Below are positions 36,192 to 46,739 of a stretch of 64,000 bases of DNA, one piece after another. This DNA comes from Termitomyces sp. T153 (Eukaryota; Basidiomycota; Agaricomycetes; Agaricales; Lyophyllaceae): positions 1,571,686 through 1,635,685 of the forward strand of contig JACKQL020000003.1 in NCBI GenBank assembly GCA_018296165.2. Reading direction: 5' to 3'. The position numbers and the translations under genes were made by a program. The notes under the pieces were generated by a model. It worked only from the letters and a program-made list of their open reading frames with translations. It ran no database searches and had not been told where the DNA came from. Within the stretch, counting starts at the first letter, position 1, and every line of letters begins with the position of its first letter.

Positions 36192-36632
36192 TGTAAGGGT
36201 GACCTCTGGAGGCTGTGGCTCAATCACACAACTGGCAAAGGGAAATCCAAAGTCTATTCAGTACTGTACAGTATCTACTAAGATAACTACTCACTTGGCA
36301 AAGGAAAATCCAAAGAGAACAAGTCTGAGGATTCCCTAGGCCAGGTGTGATGCTTCAGAGGCTTCAGAAGTGTGAGAAACAACTGTACAGTATGACAGAG
36401 AAAAAAGACAAAAATGATGTGTCAGCAATTGGTCAGCAGTTACATAAGCTGGTGGCAGTATCAAAGGGGTCACACTTGTCTGAATTATTGACAGAGAACT
36501 AGTGCAGCCTGAGAGCTGAAACTAGGACTAATAGATAGGGGCAAGGAAGGAGAATGAAGTAAAACTATAGCAGGGAAAATCTGACAAGAAGTGGAGAAGG
36601 AGAAGGGGAACCAAGTGGGGCATCCCCTGACA
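36192..36632 (-). repeat. Gypsy C 5' LTR
   Basis: 441 bp; both ends match the 31289-31659 LTR, with the two TTTGGATT-containing repeats in the distal part. Confidence 0.78.
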
Positions 36633-37999
36633 GAAAAGCTTGTAGATTTGCTGCAAATATCCTTGCTCAGGCTGCCAAACCATGTGTAAATTAGCCAGAG
36701 CAATGCCATCCCAAAGTTCACAAGGTGAGTTGAATCAGAGTATCATATCAATGGAACCACAGCTGTTTTGAGGGAACAGCCTTCAACTGGAACAATTGTT
36801 TCCTCTACTTCAAGAAACCACTGTGATGTATAGACATGTTGCTCGGGTTCATCTGTGGCAGGCTTCCAAACAAGCTCAAAACCATGCCAATGGAACTTCT
36901 TTGCAGCATAACCCTGTATCCCTGATTTCAGAAGTTCTACAAAGTTGTGATGATAGTATTGGATTTTGAGAGTTGAGGCATGCCTTTCTGATCAATACAT
37001 CTTTCCAGTGAGGGGAAGTGACAATTTAACTATGTCCTTGATGCATTTGTCATTGGATAGCCATTCTGGAAGCAACAAATGCTGATTGGAATCTACATGG
37101 GAGTCATCTAGTCATTTATTCTTGTGGACTGCACTAAATCTGTCAAAGTGCTCATGTTGAAAGTTAGGGGCTGAGATGACCATGTAGACTAAGTGATCCA
37201 ATGTTGCCAGGGTAAGATTTTTACACATGTAAAACCAGAACATCAAATGGAAGACTGAGGCATTGAGGAATGGAAAGAAAACACCAGATGAGTCTGGAGT
37301 TTGTCCAATTCCTTTTGCTGTGGGATCAAACCCAGCAAGTAGATCCAGTGATACTTCATCAATTTTGTGGACAAATGTAGGCACATTGGCCACATGGTAC
37401 AGGTTTATAGATTGGTTAGGCTCACAAGAAGGTGCCACTCTATATTAATGGAATAGGCCCATTTTGTTGGGTATGGCTTTGAGAGATTCTGATTTGAGAG
37501 GAGGTGGCAAGGAACTAGGGGTCTCAGGTTCAGCATGGTAATGCTTACTCTTGCAAATGTCATTTAATTGAGCATATTCTGCCACAAACTATTGAAGTGG
37601 TTGTAGATCTGAAGGCAAAAGATTGATTAGGTGGCATGGAGTTTTTCAAATTCACTTATGAGGTTGAGGAGAGGGTCAAGGAGATGAGATTATGTGTGGA
37701 TTTTCAACATTGCCATTCATTATGTTGCTGTCAATAGGTTCACTAGTAATAAAATTGTTGTCAACCTAAAAAATTAAATCAAATTAGAATTGAATATTTG
37801 GTGAAGATACTCACTGCAATTCCCTCATTACTTGGCCCAGCTTGAGATATGAGGCCTGTGCCAAGTTTGAGAGGTTTTTTATTTGGGCATTGAGGTTGAT
37901 GGGCCTTGAATTTGCAGTTTGTCTCAAAAGAATGGTTACTGTATAAACATATATATATATTGAGGTGAATTAGAATTGCATGAGGATGACTTGAACTTG

Positions 38000-40100
38000 A
38001 AAATATTCCAAGTTCAAATTTTGTGATGTGTCACAAGGCATGTGACTTGTTGGACCCTCATTCAGATGTGTTTCATCATTATTGGTTGTCACCTTTCTCC
38101 TCCATTGCCATCATGCTATGCTGCCTATGAGATGTTGAGACCAATGAGGAACAAGACACACCATGCTGTTCCATGCACCATTCACCAGCAAAGAAAGCAG
38201 CACAAATGCCAGCAAAAAAGTCTATGCACTCACCATCAAAGAAATCATGGCAGTGGGAGAATTTTATGCAGTTGCTGCAAAAAGGACTCAATTGGAAGGC
38301 TCAGAAAGGGAGAGAACTGTAAGTGATTACTACAAAATTATTTCATATGCTGACTTCTCTCTTGAATCAGGCCCTCTGGTACTATACCATCAAGCTGGAA
38401 AATTGATCCCATATCTTGTTAACCCTTTCTTGAATTTAGATGCAGTTTTTATGCACAGTCTTTTGGATGTGGGCTATCTCAATAGTGATTTATTCAATTT
38501 GGAGGATGATATGATGGAGGTTGAAAATGAGTGCATTATTTTATTTCATATATGCACTACATATCAATTATATGCTTCTATTTTGCTACCTAGCAATCCC
38601 AATTTTATCAGCAGCAAGCAATGACATATTGATGCATTTCAGGCTCTTCTGAAGATTACTCTTAACCTTAATCAAACATTGCAGAAACTCTATAATTCAT
38701 GGGAGGGGCAGGACTTTTACAATACCATGCTCAATGATCTGGTCAAGGTGGTACATATTTTTGTCAACTTTTTCTCAGATTTATCACTAAACGCTTTCAG
38801 TTCAACAACAGTATGATAAGTGCCAGGATAGAGACACCCAAAAAGTCTCACATGATCTCCCTCTACTCTTGCAAAGTGCTGACATCAAGTATCTAATTCC
38901 AAATTTCCAAATACCCCTTCCACAACTGAAATCATCACATGAATTCAACAATATGTATACAGGTGCCTTATTTTGCCCCACTTAGTTGTGGGATCAGTTT
39001 GACAAAGAGTAAGTGCAACTCCATCTTCTGCTATTTAATCACTTACCAGCACTATAGTTTCCTTGAGCAATTATGTGATAGTGATATCAAGGTTATGGTT
39101 CACAATTTCCCAATGTACATGTATGATGAGACACCTCTAAATGCCATATCCTAGTGGAATGTATAGGACAGGATATTCACAAATCTCAATTTTTTATTAC
39201 AATATGCTCAATCTCTTTGACCCACCAACCAATTGGTGGGCTTGAGAAACTCTGGCCTTCTGGAACAAGTGAGTTCTATTTATTATTTTTCAGACCAACT
39301 AATGACTGCCTGTAGAATATTCTATAGTCAAGATGGCATGATGCAAACAAAACATAAGAAAGCTCCCCCCCCCCACCAAAACCTGAAAGTGATATTGCAT
39401 GCATCAAACAAGCTCAGCATGAAGAGCATCAAGTGAGGACCAAAGCTGCAATAGCAACCATGGCAATGATCATGATGGCCAATGTCAAGGTGAAGGTGAA
39501 GTTTGTGATCAGGCAACACAAGGCAACAGCACACCTCAAAACAACAGCATGGATCAAGGTGGAAGCACACTGCAAGGCAGCAGAAATAGTCAAAAGGGCA
39601 GCATAATTTGAGGCACAGCAATAGTTGAGTAGGCAGCACAATTTGAAGTGGCAGCAATAATCAAGAGGGCAGTGCATCATGAGGCAGCAGTGCAAGTTGA
39701 GGCAGGAACAGTAGTTAAGGCAATAGCACAAGTGGAGAGGGCAGTGCAAATCAAGGTGGCAGCCAAGAACAAACTAGTACAGGTCAAATGAAGACTTCAG
39801 AGCAGGGCAGTGGGACAGGTTGAGGCAATACAGCATTTTGAGTGAGTGGCAGGGGTCAAGGAAATACAGCATTTTGGGCTAGTAGCAGGGGTCAAGGCAG
39901 TGGCAAGAGTCAAGGCAGTGGCAAGGGTCTTGCTTAAAAATTTCTCAATGACTAGATGTTCTCCTTTTGACCAGACTGCTGACTGTACTAATAACTATGC
40001 TGCTATACTTGTTATTCTATTCTTGTGCATTGCTTTGTTTTATGACTTGTGTTGGATTTTTATTCATGTACTAAGCAGTCCTCCTTCAATGAGACTTGCT
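38000..40100. other. CpG-poor DNA of unknown origin
   Basis: Lies between the Plavaka relic and the copia relic. 39470-39930 is a degenerate, short-period GGCAGCA/CAAG-rich repetitive stretch. 38163-38624 holds the only long open frame. No family could be assigned. Confidence 0.45.
38163..38624 (+). CDS. Open frame of 153 codons, unknown
   Basis: Uninterrupted in a region where other frames are broken. The peptide has a charged N-terminal half (EIMAVGEFYAVAAKRTQLEGSERER), a hydrophobic middle (VLYHQAGKLIPYLVNPFLNL) and an acidic stretch (LEDDMMEVENE). No recognised domain. The AT-rich, CpG-free setting suggests a transposon-derived frame rather than a host gene. Confidence 0.25.
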   Translation: MLFHAPFTSKESSTNASKKVYALTIKEIMAVGEFYAVAAKRTQLEGSERERTVSDYYKIISYADFSLESGPLVLYHQAGKLIPYLVNPFLNLDAVFMHSLLDVGYLNSDLFNLEDDMMEVENECIILFHICTTYQLYASILLPSNPNFISSKQ

Positions 40101-41001
40101 GTAATATTGAAATTCATTTGACTATACTTGCTCATGTAGAAAATGGTATTTGATATTTATGTGCTTGACTTGTGCATGCAAGAGGGGATCTTTGGATGGT
40201 GCAATTGCAGAGTTGTTATCATAGAACATTGAAGTAGGTTGTGATACAATATTGTGTCCAATGTCCTTGAGGAGAATGCAGAACCAGATGCACTCCTGGG
40301 CATTCTCAAAGTAGCCATGTACTCAGCCTTGTAGAAGAGCACAGCCACATCTGCTGCTTCCTGACTGCCCAGGATATTATGCCTGCACTGAGATTCCAAA
40401 CATATCCATCCACACTGCATCTAGTGTCAGGACAACTGGCCTAGTCAGAATCAGTGAAACCTGTAAGTTTGGCATCCTGCTATCCACCAAGGTGGAGTTG
40501 TAGATTTTGGATTCCTTTTAGGTACTTGACAAGGCATATTGCCACATTCCAATGAGGATAAGCATTGAGGTATTGGATTAATTGTTGTACATGAAATGCA
40601 ATGTCTGGACACATCAATATTGTCAGGTAAAGGAAACAACCAACCAATTGCTCCTCCTAAGGCAAATATTTGCAGTCAATTTGTCTGAGCTTCAAGTTTG
40701 GATCCATTGGCAAAGATAATGGCATTGCATCTTTTGGGCCAAACTAGTTGATAACTTTGCTTATGAGTGCAGTTTGTGATAATTTTACCACTTTACTCAA
40801 GTGATCTCAATCTACCATGATACTTATGACAAAAATGGAGTAATGCCAGGTCTGAAATTGTCCAGACTTAATGCAGCTGTCACAACCCACTCTCAGACCA
40901 CCAGACCTCTTCCCAAGCCACCTTGCTCCCCTAGAGTTTCCTCCAACAACCACTCAACTCACCCTAACCTTTGTTCACCCATGGCACTGATAAGACCCAC
41001 T

Positions 41002-42990
41002 TGTTGCTGAGCACTTATTTTGGCATTTCTGATTGGACAGCAGCTGATTATATTGTACATGACCTGGCACAAGTCATGACACTGAGCACATGAGGTCTAG
41101 CCCCAAGGTCTGGAATGATGTAGCTTTTGTATGGGATCTGAGCAACCACAAGACTTATGAATCATGAGCTGCATCATGTGAAGTCTGGACTTTGGATCTA
41201 AAACAATAAAGCCAAGACCTTTCTTAGTGATGACTGCTAGTGACATTACTTGGCAACAACACTGCCTCCTCTCCAAAAAGAGATATATTGATGCAAAATC
41301 TCAGTTTGACAGAGGCACTAAATTACAAAACTTTGGCCAAACATGTTGGTCTCAGACTTTGCAAGAGTTTGGGGTTCTTAGCCACAAGTTCTCACTGTAC
41401 AAGTAGACCAGATAATAGATTTATTGATTTTATCTACTTAATTCAAGACAGTTCTCAAAGCAAGCAAAGGGGCACAAATAGTATATTAAACTAATGATCC
41501 CAAAGTAAGTAGAGCTCATGAGCCTAAGAAATCCACTCCCTGGGGACTTCTGAGCTGTGGCCAATACTTTCTTGCTTGACTGCTTGCTCTCCCTTCCCTT
41601 TTATACTGCTTCTAATGTGCATGGACCTTTGCAATGGCATGCTTATTTGTCATTGTCTGGTTGCATAGTCAGCCAATGGTTGGTCTGGGCATTGGGGTTC
41701 TGGGTGGGCTGGGGTTGGCAACTATAGTCTGTCCTTCTTCCTTCTCTTCCTCTCCTGCTTGTTCCCTCTTTCCAGTGTGTGATCTCTTCCTCAAGGGTGA
41801 CAAGGCTCATTGTTACAACAAGCCAGTAAGGCAGTTGCTTTGAATGCTCCTTACTGGACCAGGTGTCAGCCTGTGGCAAGCTTGGGCCAGTGCCCAATCT
41901 TAGCATCAGTTATGGTTTTCCAATCACACCAAGATTACTGGCAGCATTTGTTCCTGGCCATAAACTGGCTTTTTGGTTGAGTCTTGTTGTTTTTGTGTTA
42001 TGGGAGGGATACTTTTTGAGGTGTGTCCATGTCTACCATTTTTGATGTTTGTTATTGGCTTACAGTTTTCAGCCTTTTGTAAATATATTGTATTTTTATT
42101 ACAATATACTGCTTTTTTGGACTTTTATGTTATGTCCCCTCTGGTTTTGTGGTTTCAAGACCATTATATTAATATGGACAGCCATGTGATTTCTTACTTA
42201 TCATTTTCTTGTTGAGCTTACAAACATATTTGAACAGCATCTACACTTCAGGTATTAACATTGGAAATGCTCTTTTCTTGTGATTGACAACTTTTACACA
42301 TCATATTGACATCACATATGTATACTTGGTTACTGGACTGACATTCAGTATGTATCAGAAACACTTTGGCAGATGCCATTGCTGGTGGTGACCAATATTT
42401 CCTTTCTAAATACTATACTTATGAACAGTATAAATGCTGCTTGTACATGGAGACAAAACAACAAACAGAGCATTGTTTTACCCTCACCAGCTCTCAGCTT
42501 ACCAGCTTCAGATCTCTTATTGCTCTTTTCTCATCATTGCCAACAACTTAGTGACAGTCTTGATGACCTCAAACTCAACTTAGTGTGGTGCCAACTATGG
42601 GTACCCTTAGCATTACTACAACTTAGCAAAGCTAGCAACTATGACTAGTAACTAGTTTGCATTTGTCCCCTAGCTTACTTTAACTTCTCTCATTCTTTGT
42701 TCTCAACTTCCTTTTGATCACTTAGTTTTCCCTTCCTTAGCAACTCTTTCACCTTTGTTCCTTTCCTCTTCATTTACCCAGCAACCTTTTGTTACCATCT
42801 AGCAACTTAGGCTAGCAATAGCAACACTTTCTACTTGTTCACTCCACACCTAATAGCTCTTGCTTTCTGGGATAGTTACTGACTTGCCCCCTATTAAATT
42901 CCTATTTCCAGCTACCCTATCTAGCTGCTAGTGTCTAGGTCTTCCTCTTTGGTTTCCTGCACAGCAGCTAAGCAGCATAGGAGCACATCA
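41002..42990 (+). repeat. Solo LTR of gypsy family A inside LTR B
   Basis: Starts TGTTGCTGAGCAC and ends GGAGCACATCA, matching the 5' LTR of the fresh gypsy A copy (51310-52390). CCCACT is found just before it (40996-41001) and three bases after it (42994-42999), an imperfectly placed duplication. It is about 0.9 kb longer than the fresh LTR. Confidence 0.82.
41274..42161. other. About 0.9 kb present only in the old LTR A copy
   Basis: The old and fresh A LTRs align up to about 41273 and again from about 42162 (TATGGAC...). The intervening DNA has no counterpart at 51560-51590. Either an insertion here or a deletion in the fresh copy. No clear terminal repeats seen. Confidence 0.5.
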
Positions 42991-44689
42991 GTGCCCACTC
43001 CAGCTAACTCTGACACTTTCCTAGCAAATCCCAATGACTCCCTGGCAAACTCCAACACATCCCTGTGGGCCCTGTCACTTCCCCTTCTCCTCACAAGCCT
43101 CTAGGCACCTCTGACATCTCTCTTGACCCTCACACATGTTGCTAACTTGTCCCTTCAACCTGTCCAACCACTCCAGAACTTCTTGATAACCATGGAGCAG
43201 ACCACATTCCCATCAGTTCCCATCAGAATATCACTGCAGCCCACCATCTGATTGTAATCAACACTTGTCAACCCCACATGACTTTGATGAGCCCTGCTGT
43301 TGTATCCTCAGTCCCTGGGAGAAGTCTAGTAGTCAGTATATAAGCTGTAGAGCAATATCTGTTATGGTAGTCTTGATATTGCTGATTATCTTCTGTTATG
43401 TTTGTGTTCTGTTACATTTCCCAGTTTTGTCTCTATTTCTGTTTCTAGTCTTGAGTCTCTTCAATCTATCTCATTCTTGTCCCTGTCTCACCTTGATTCC
43501 ATCTCATCTCATCTGCCTCAGTTTCCTTTATTATTGCCTAAGTTCCTTTCAACTCTAACACTGTTACAAGCTCTGTGCATATGTTTACAACCCTCAAACA
43601 TTCATAACTAACTCTGGACTCGTTCTACAATCAACCCTAGAGCCCATCAATATTAACTGATTCTCCATCAATCTCCAGTCCTGCTCCCATCACTTGTATG
43701 GCCTCTGCTTACCCTGCACATTCAATACTTGCTTCTGAACTTGTGCTAGGACACAGCCCCAAGCCCAACCCTTATTGTACCTAGTCTTAGACTTTCCTGT
43801 GCTTGTTTGGACCACTTCCCCTAGCTTATTCTCACAATATCTAACATTTGGACCTCCTCAGAGCACCAGGTTATAAGTGTAGGATGTTACATCTGCCTAG
43901 TAAGAATTTGCCCAGTTAAGCTGAGCCTCTATGATTAGCTGAACCTGACAGCAGCTGGTCTTCAAATTGGTCATTTTGCTAACAATCAATAGGAAGTCAT
44001 TGACATGTAATGCTGCAATGATTGTGCCCTGGTCAGCAACTCTATGGTAGATGCAAGACTTGCATGCTCAATATTTGAACCCTCAAAACAACATATTGTC
44101 ATACCATTCTTATTCCAGATTTGGCCCACTTACTTCATCCTATACAGGCTATGCACCAGCATTCATACTCAGTCCTCTTTTCCTTTTTCTTTGAAGCCCT
44201 CTGGCTGCTTCATGAGTTGGATCTCATCATTGGAAAGGACTCTGTAAAGGAAGGCAGTCTCAACATCAATCTATGTGGCATCCCATATTTTTATGGCTGC
44301 AAGGTTGCAGTTGGTGAGGTCATTTTGGTATAGTCATGTCCATGAATTTGTCCATACAGTCAAACTTCTCATAACTGATGGTTCTTGTAACCAATAATCC
44401 CTTCAGACCAATGGGTTTTAGGTGTCCACCAACTTGGCTTGCAAGGAAATCTATTAACCCTCCAATATTCAATACCCAATGAGCTGCAGGGAGGGTCATA
44501 ACTAATGATTTGCCCACAACATATAGAATTAAGACCAATTGATTTTTACTACTTGGAATGAGTAGACAGGGATTATAGGACTGGTTATACTGTTTGGATG
44601 CTAGATATAGGAGTAATTATCATCAAAGAATGTGAATGTGGAAGTGAGCAGTAACTGCATCACATTTTTTGTCTTCTATATTGAAATGT

Positions 44690-45190
44690 TGAAGAACCTT
44701 CTCAAAATCATCAAAGCAGGCATTTCACAGCTTAAGTCAGAGGTAGAGCCACATAAACAAGATCTTCTTGCATGCTTCTCATGAAAGGAGAAAATCTCAG
44801 ATGCTGATGAGATCTGGCTGGACCATGATGGGAACCTGGTTGAAGAAGAAGGAGTGGTAGAGCCTCTCAAGAATGCTTCTGATTATAAATGTGGCTTGGC
44901 TTGATTGAATTTACAAAAGAAAAGCATTACAGAGAAACTGAGAGAGCTTAGAGGAGGTTTGAAAATGGCAGTGAATTTGAAAAGAAAGTGCTGTAAGTTT
45001 GCAAAAATCAACATACATTTGCAAAAGAAGGTGTTGACACTTGATAGCACCTAAAAACTACAATCTCAAACCATATGCAGAGAAAAAAGAGAAGAAACCT
45101 GTCTTCACCAAGAAAGCAAATGCAACAGTAAAACAGAAGATCAAAATCCTTGGTTGGCATCACAGAAACAGGTCAAGTCAAAGCAAAATG
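44690..45190 (+). pseudogene. N-terminal fragment of a pogo-like transposase
   Basis: Plus-strand reading gives LLKIIKAGISQLKSEVEPHKQDLLA, KEKISDADEIWLDHDGNLVEEEGVVEPL, NASDYKCGLA and, near 45070-45170, KKPVFTKKANATVKQKIKILGWHHRN. This is the CENP-B-type helix-turn-helix start of agaricomycete pogo-like proteins. Similarity stops at about 45190. No DDE domain follows. It is complementary in content to the C-terminal-rich relic at 17520-19150 but a separate copy. Confidence 0.65.
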
Positions 45191-45208
45191 GCATCCTAAC
45201 AGAGGCTT

Positions 45209-46198
45209 GTGGTAGCCGAGCCATCAGCAGGAAGGAGCTCCGTGAGCATGGTCAGATCCAGATTGAGGGAGGCAGCAAGCAAGGAATCCTCACACTCATT
45301 GAAGGTGTTGGTAGTTTACAAGCTCATCAAGAGGATAGTGGCAAAGGCAGCATCAGTAAGGAATGTGAGGGCTTTTGTGGAGTGGCAGAGGGAGTTGGCA
45401 AGAAAGGGGGAGCCCATTGAGGTCAAGCATATGAGCTTGAAATTGTGGACATCTTAGGAGGAGGTGGCAATTGGAGGTAGTGGGATTGCTAGGATAAAGA
45501 GCAGGGAAGTGGTGGAGAGTGACAAGGAGGACAATGGCAACAATGGTAGTGACAACAATGGTGACAACAAGGTGCCTTTGGCACAAAAACACCCAGCAAG
45601 TCCAACATTGGTCACTAGTGCTAAGTGACCAAGGATGGTTGCTAGTGAGGAGGGCAAGGAGGACATGGAGATGAGGGAGATGACTCCCTTAGCAACAGTC
45701 GCTGAGGTGGAGTGGGAAGCGAGTGACAGTGACATGGAGGTCAAGAGCAAGGAGGAGTTCAAGGTGGTGACTGTTGCCATAGAGGAGAACAAGGGGGAGG
45801 GCAAAGGTGCAGAGGAGGCCAAGGTCTAATGATGAGTAAGTCCCTCTATTTGCCATCTTTTTGTTCACTAATGGCTTTGCTAGGGAACCTGGAGCAACAT
45901 GCCTTTGTACCAGATTGGCAATAATGAGCTGGAGTGGTTGGGTGAGGATCTGGCTTGGCTAATGCCACTAACACCCATGGCATCGCTATCAGACTTTGAT
46001 GAGAGGGCAGCTGGAGTGGAGAGGAGATTCCAGAGAGAGCTGAAGGCAGCAAGGGAGGAGCTAGTAGTGGTGAGAGCACAGTTCACTGTCACCAAGTGGA
46101 CTCTGGTGACTCTGGCAGGATATAGGCATGACTGTCAGGCCTGGCCTGGCAGAAGGACAACAATGTTGGGAAGGAGGATTGGGAGGAGAAGGACTTAG
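45209..46198 (+). pseudogene. Coding remnants of unknown family
   Basis: Three consecutive plus-strand open pieces. 45209-45457 has VVYKLIKRIVAKAASVRNVRAFVEWQRELARKG, which looks like a real helical domain. 45635-45829 is very acidic. 45899-46198 has SLSDFDERAAGVERRFQRELKAAREELVVV (amphipathic, coiled-coil-like) and GYRHDCQAW. Composition and the recurring TAGCAAC motif link this DNA to gypsy A, but it lies on the strand opposite the neighbouring A copy. No function proposed. Confidence 0.35.
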
Positions 46199-46739
46199 CA
46201 GAGGTGCCTGATGACAATGCTGACCTTGGCCCTTAGCAACAGTTGCCTCCTGTATATAAATATCAGACTTTTCAGTAGCATGGACATAGATTAGCCCCCT
46301 GAAGGGGCTCCATTGTTACATATTGCAGCCTGGCCCCCTTAAGGGGCTCCAAAATGTATAGTAATTGTTGGCCATACTGAAACCATAAGGAAGAGCAAGA
46401 AAGATATAGCAAGACAAAAATAAGTCGTTATGCACTAGTGACTGTCACTCGACACTAGCAACAATGGAGGAGAGTGCTCAGTAAATCATCATGGCAAGAA
46501 ACCTCCAGAGGCATGCTGAGTGCTAGTGACAAACAGCCAAGTGCAGCATTGAAAGCAAGGGGAACAGTAAAGTAGAATGTCTATGAAAGATTTTTCAAAA
46601 TAATGGTAACAAATGGAAGGAGTAGCAAAAAGTGAAAGGACTTAATATTTTTGTAAGGTATTTTTGACAGTTTTTCCAAATATTAGGAAAAGTATAGTGA
46701 GAAACAATTGTGGAGTCAAGGAAGGTTGCTAGGGCTTAG

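Larger units (their letters stand above)
34389..36632 (-). mobile_element. Internally deleted gypsy C element (LTR, gag, LTR stub) inside Plavaka
   Basis: 2244 bp flanked by a perfect 5-bp duplication GAAAA (34384-34388 and 36633-36637). The right end is a full LTR (36192-36632, TGTCAGGGGA to CCCTTACA on the minus strand). The interior has a broken gag only. The left end is about 80 bp matching the last part of that LTR, ending GCCCATACA. Protease to integrase and most of the 3' LTR are therefore missing, while the insertion ends are intact. Confidence 0.82.
31929..37970 (-). pseudogene. Plavaka-family transposase relic, interrupted by a gypsy C element
   Basis: Long minus-strand relic with many stops and frameshifts. 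N-terminal C2H2-like segment (ETNCKFKAHQPQC, about 37935); NKMGLFH; VANVPTFVHKIDEVSLDLLAGFDP and VFHLMFWFYMCKN (108-codon open piece 37438-37112); EWLSNDKCIKDI; HWHGFELVWKP; VVPLIxYSDSTHL; NFGMALLWLIYTWFG. The coding trace stops at the gypsy C insertion (34389-36632) and resumes with SACHLAYLP, LPDLVKDQY, LILKCGDGIS, SMYVMSCTKLHLG, NNASAMKSM, ARGFEDLLQ and finally FFAKCMYQICFL with YYVNMRV (32207-31929). This order matches the agaricomycete Plavaka transposases (Pfam Plavaka). CpG-poor; non-functional. Confidence 0.83.
40878..43950 (+). repeat. Solo LTR of gypsy family B, split by an LTR of family A
   Basis: Begins TGTCACAACCCACTC and ends GAACCTGACA, flanked by a perfect duplication GCAGC (40873-40877, 43951-43955). 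Its two parts (40878-41001 and about 42991-43950) together match the 941-bp B LTR at 49847-50787 read on the opposite strand. CpG-poor. No internal sequence is present. Confidence 0.85.
40120..44540 (-). pseudogene. Old copia pol relic, split by nested LTRs
   Basis: Minus-strand RT remains at 44540-43956: IDVETAFLY, MKQPEGFKEKGKED, GTIIAALHVNDFL (the active-site motif, first Asp read as Asn). The trace then breaks exactly at the LTR B insertion and resumes at 40872 with SQTALISKVIN, LPMDPNLKLRQID, then RNase H (SAGIISWAVRK, KAEYMA) and HAQVKHINIKYHF near 40150. CpG-poor. Confidence 0.78.

Noticed and set aside
39328..39749. Cys/Leu-rich minus frames resembling a cysteine-rich secreted protein
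   Set aside because: Antisense reading of a degenerate GGCAGCA-type short repeat.
43265..43611. Hydrophobic frames suggesting a small membrane protein
   Set aside because: They lie within the split solo LTR of gypsy B, pyrimidine-rich DNA that reads as Leu/Ser/Phe in any frame.
45154..45420. 88-codon plus frame beginning MASQKQVKSK
   Set aside because: Out of phase with the pogo-like helix-turn-helix reading (…SQSKMAS) that covers the same bases; treated as a frame shadow.
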